From Streptomyces sp. AW19M42 (GTDB taxonomy: Bacteria > Actinomycetota > Actinomycetes > Streptomycetales > Streptomycetaceae), in contig CBRG010000081.1 of NCBI GenBank assembly GCA_000470535.1, positions 1-60,681 on the forward strand: DNA of 60,681 nt, in the 5' to 3' direction. Each line of letters begins with the position of its first letter. Position 1 is the stretch's first letter. Position numbers and translations under genes: made by a program. Positions 60,040 through 60,681 of the stretch are shown here, in pieces. The notes beneath the pieces were generated by a model. That model had not been told where the DNA came from. It did no database searches and worked only from the letters and a program-made list of their open reading frames with translations.

Positions 60040-60681
60040 ATGAGCCGTCATCCGGTCACCGTGGTCACCGGCGGCAGCCGCGGGATCGGCGCGGCTGTCT
60101 GTCTGCGTCTGGCGGCCGACGGCCACGACATCGCACTGGGCCACCGTACCGACGTGGCAGCCGCCGAGGCCGTGGCCGAATCCGTACGCACAACGGGCCG
60201 GCGCTGCGTCACGGTACGGATGGACACGACCGACGGGTCCGGTGTCGACCAGCTTTTCGAGGCGGCGGCCGACGGACTCGGCCCGGTCACCGGACTGGTC
60301 AACAACGCGGGCATCGGCGGCCCGACGGGCCCGCTCGCGGACGCCGATGCGGCCGGACTCCGGCGCGCCCTGGACGTCAACGTCATCGGGTACCTGCTCT
60401 GTGCCCGGCGGGCCGTGCGCGACATGGGCCGCACCGGGGGCGGGGCCATCGTGAACATGTCCTCGGCTGCCGCCACCCTCGGCAGCCCCGGCGAGTACGT
60501 CCACTACGCCGCCGCCAAGGCCGCGGTGGACACGATGACCGTCGGACTGTCCAAGGAGGTCGCGGCGGCCGGCATCCGGGTCAACGCGGTGTCGCCCGGC
60601 ATCATCCGCACCGAGTTCCACGAGGACCCCGAGCGCCCCGACAAGGCCGCGGCCGGCATCCCGCTGGGCCGGGCCGGCCGC
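60040..60681 (+). CDS. SDR-family 3-ketoacyl reductase-like enzyme, 3' end cut by window
   Basis: The first 214 residues of a short-chain dehydrogenase; the frame is still open at the window edge. The cofactor motif VTGGSRGIG, VNNAGIGGPTGPL, catalytic Ser in NMSSAAA and YAAAKAAVD are all present. Sequence resembles FabG-like reductases and glucose dehydrogenases, so substrate is open. ATG 60040 has only a distant AGGGG. A ketoreductase would be a missing partner for the ketosynthase unit at 11332-16305, but it is 44 kb away. Confidence 0.9.
   Translation, partial: MSRHPVTVVTGGSRGIGAAVCLRLAADGHDIALGHRTDVAAAEAVAESVRTTGRRCVTVRMDTTDGSGVDQLFEAAADGLGPVTGLVNNAGIGGPTGPLADADAAGLRRALDVNVIGYLLCARRAVRDMGRTGGGAIVNMSSAAATLGSPGEYVHYAAAKAAVDTMTVGLSKEVAAAGIRVNAVSPGIIRTEFHEDPERPDKAAAGIPLGRAGR

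Noticed and set aside
1..60681. CRISPR arrays, tRNA genes, insertion sequences, integrases or attachment sites
   Set aside because: No regularly spaced repeats, cloverleaf-like segments, transposase or integrase frames were seen on reading both strands; this was by eye, so a tRNA or covariance-model scan would be the decisive check.

Overview
The window is high-GC actinobacterial DNA and is best read as Streptomyces chromosome. Codon third positions are strongly G/C, GTG and TTG starts are common, TTA (bldA-type) codons are very rare, and typical Streptomyces families are present: SpoIIE-like phosphatases, an alditol-oxidase relative, DUF2382, DUF1876, DUF6629 and orphan sugar ABC importers without their own ATPase. 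It reads as mixed or accessory chromosome rather than a core housekeeping block. No CRISPR array, tRNA, rRNA, transposase or integrase was seen.

Region 1 (1-11331) starts inside metX, followed by a Tat-exported sulfite-oxidase-like enzyme, a beta-hydroxyacid dehydrogenase and a CbiZ cobinamide amidohydrolase that appears to start at ATC. Next comes a minus-strand peptide-use set: IclR regulator, OPT transporter, M29 peptidase and S33 peptidase, with a perfect dyad in front of the regulator. A DUF2382 stress protein follows, then a cobalamin riboswitch stranded against the last quarter of an ABC ATPase.

Region 2 (11282-16654) is a compact minus-strand lipid or polyketide-like unit: two ketosynthases that both keep the catalytic Cys, an ACP, an acyl-CoA oxidase-like protein and an unlisted 58-residue membrane protein. 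A zinc-free L31 gene lies just upstream. Small genes follow (16770-19265): a signal-less FecB/BtuF-like protein, a GNAT with an exact CebR-type palindrome in front, a YCII protein and a cupin.

Region 3 (19303-29183) looks like a complete alpha-glucan utilisation locus: a large secreted GH87-like beta-helix enzyme, a sugar-binding lipoprotein, two permeases and a GH13 alpha-glucosidase, all on the minus strand. The GH87 assignment points to alpha-1,3-glucan.

Region 4 (29546-41707) holds a MarR/MFS pair, an isochorismatase-fold protein lacking its Cys, an Sfp-type PPTase, phosphoglucomutase, a SpoIIE-like multidomain protein whose phosphatase metal site is broken, a DUF6629 membrane protein, DUF1876, an intact SpoIIE phosphatase, a MASE1-only membrane protein and an alditol-oxidase-like flavoprotein.

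Region 5 (41708-58602) is a Wzx/Wzy-type exopolysaccharide cluster: initiating sugar-1-P transferase, GDP-fucose synthesis (gmd, fcl), three glycosyltransferases, polymerase, flippase, a Wzz-like protein with a dead P-loop, secreted accessory proteins, and a cytidylyltransferase/CDP-alcohol phosphotransferase pair that could add a phospho-alcohol group. The window ends with an RNase H fused to a zinc-ribbon-like tail, a small DUF6381-like protein and a partial SDR.

The most interesting systems are the glucan locus, the twin-ketosynthase cluster, the fucose exopolysaccharide cluster with its phospho-alcohol pair, and the riboswitch joined to a broken transporter gene.
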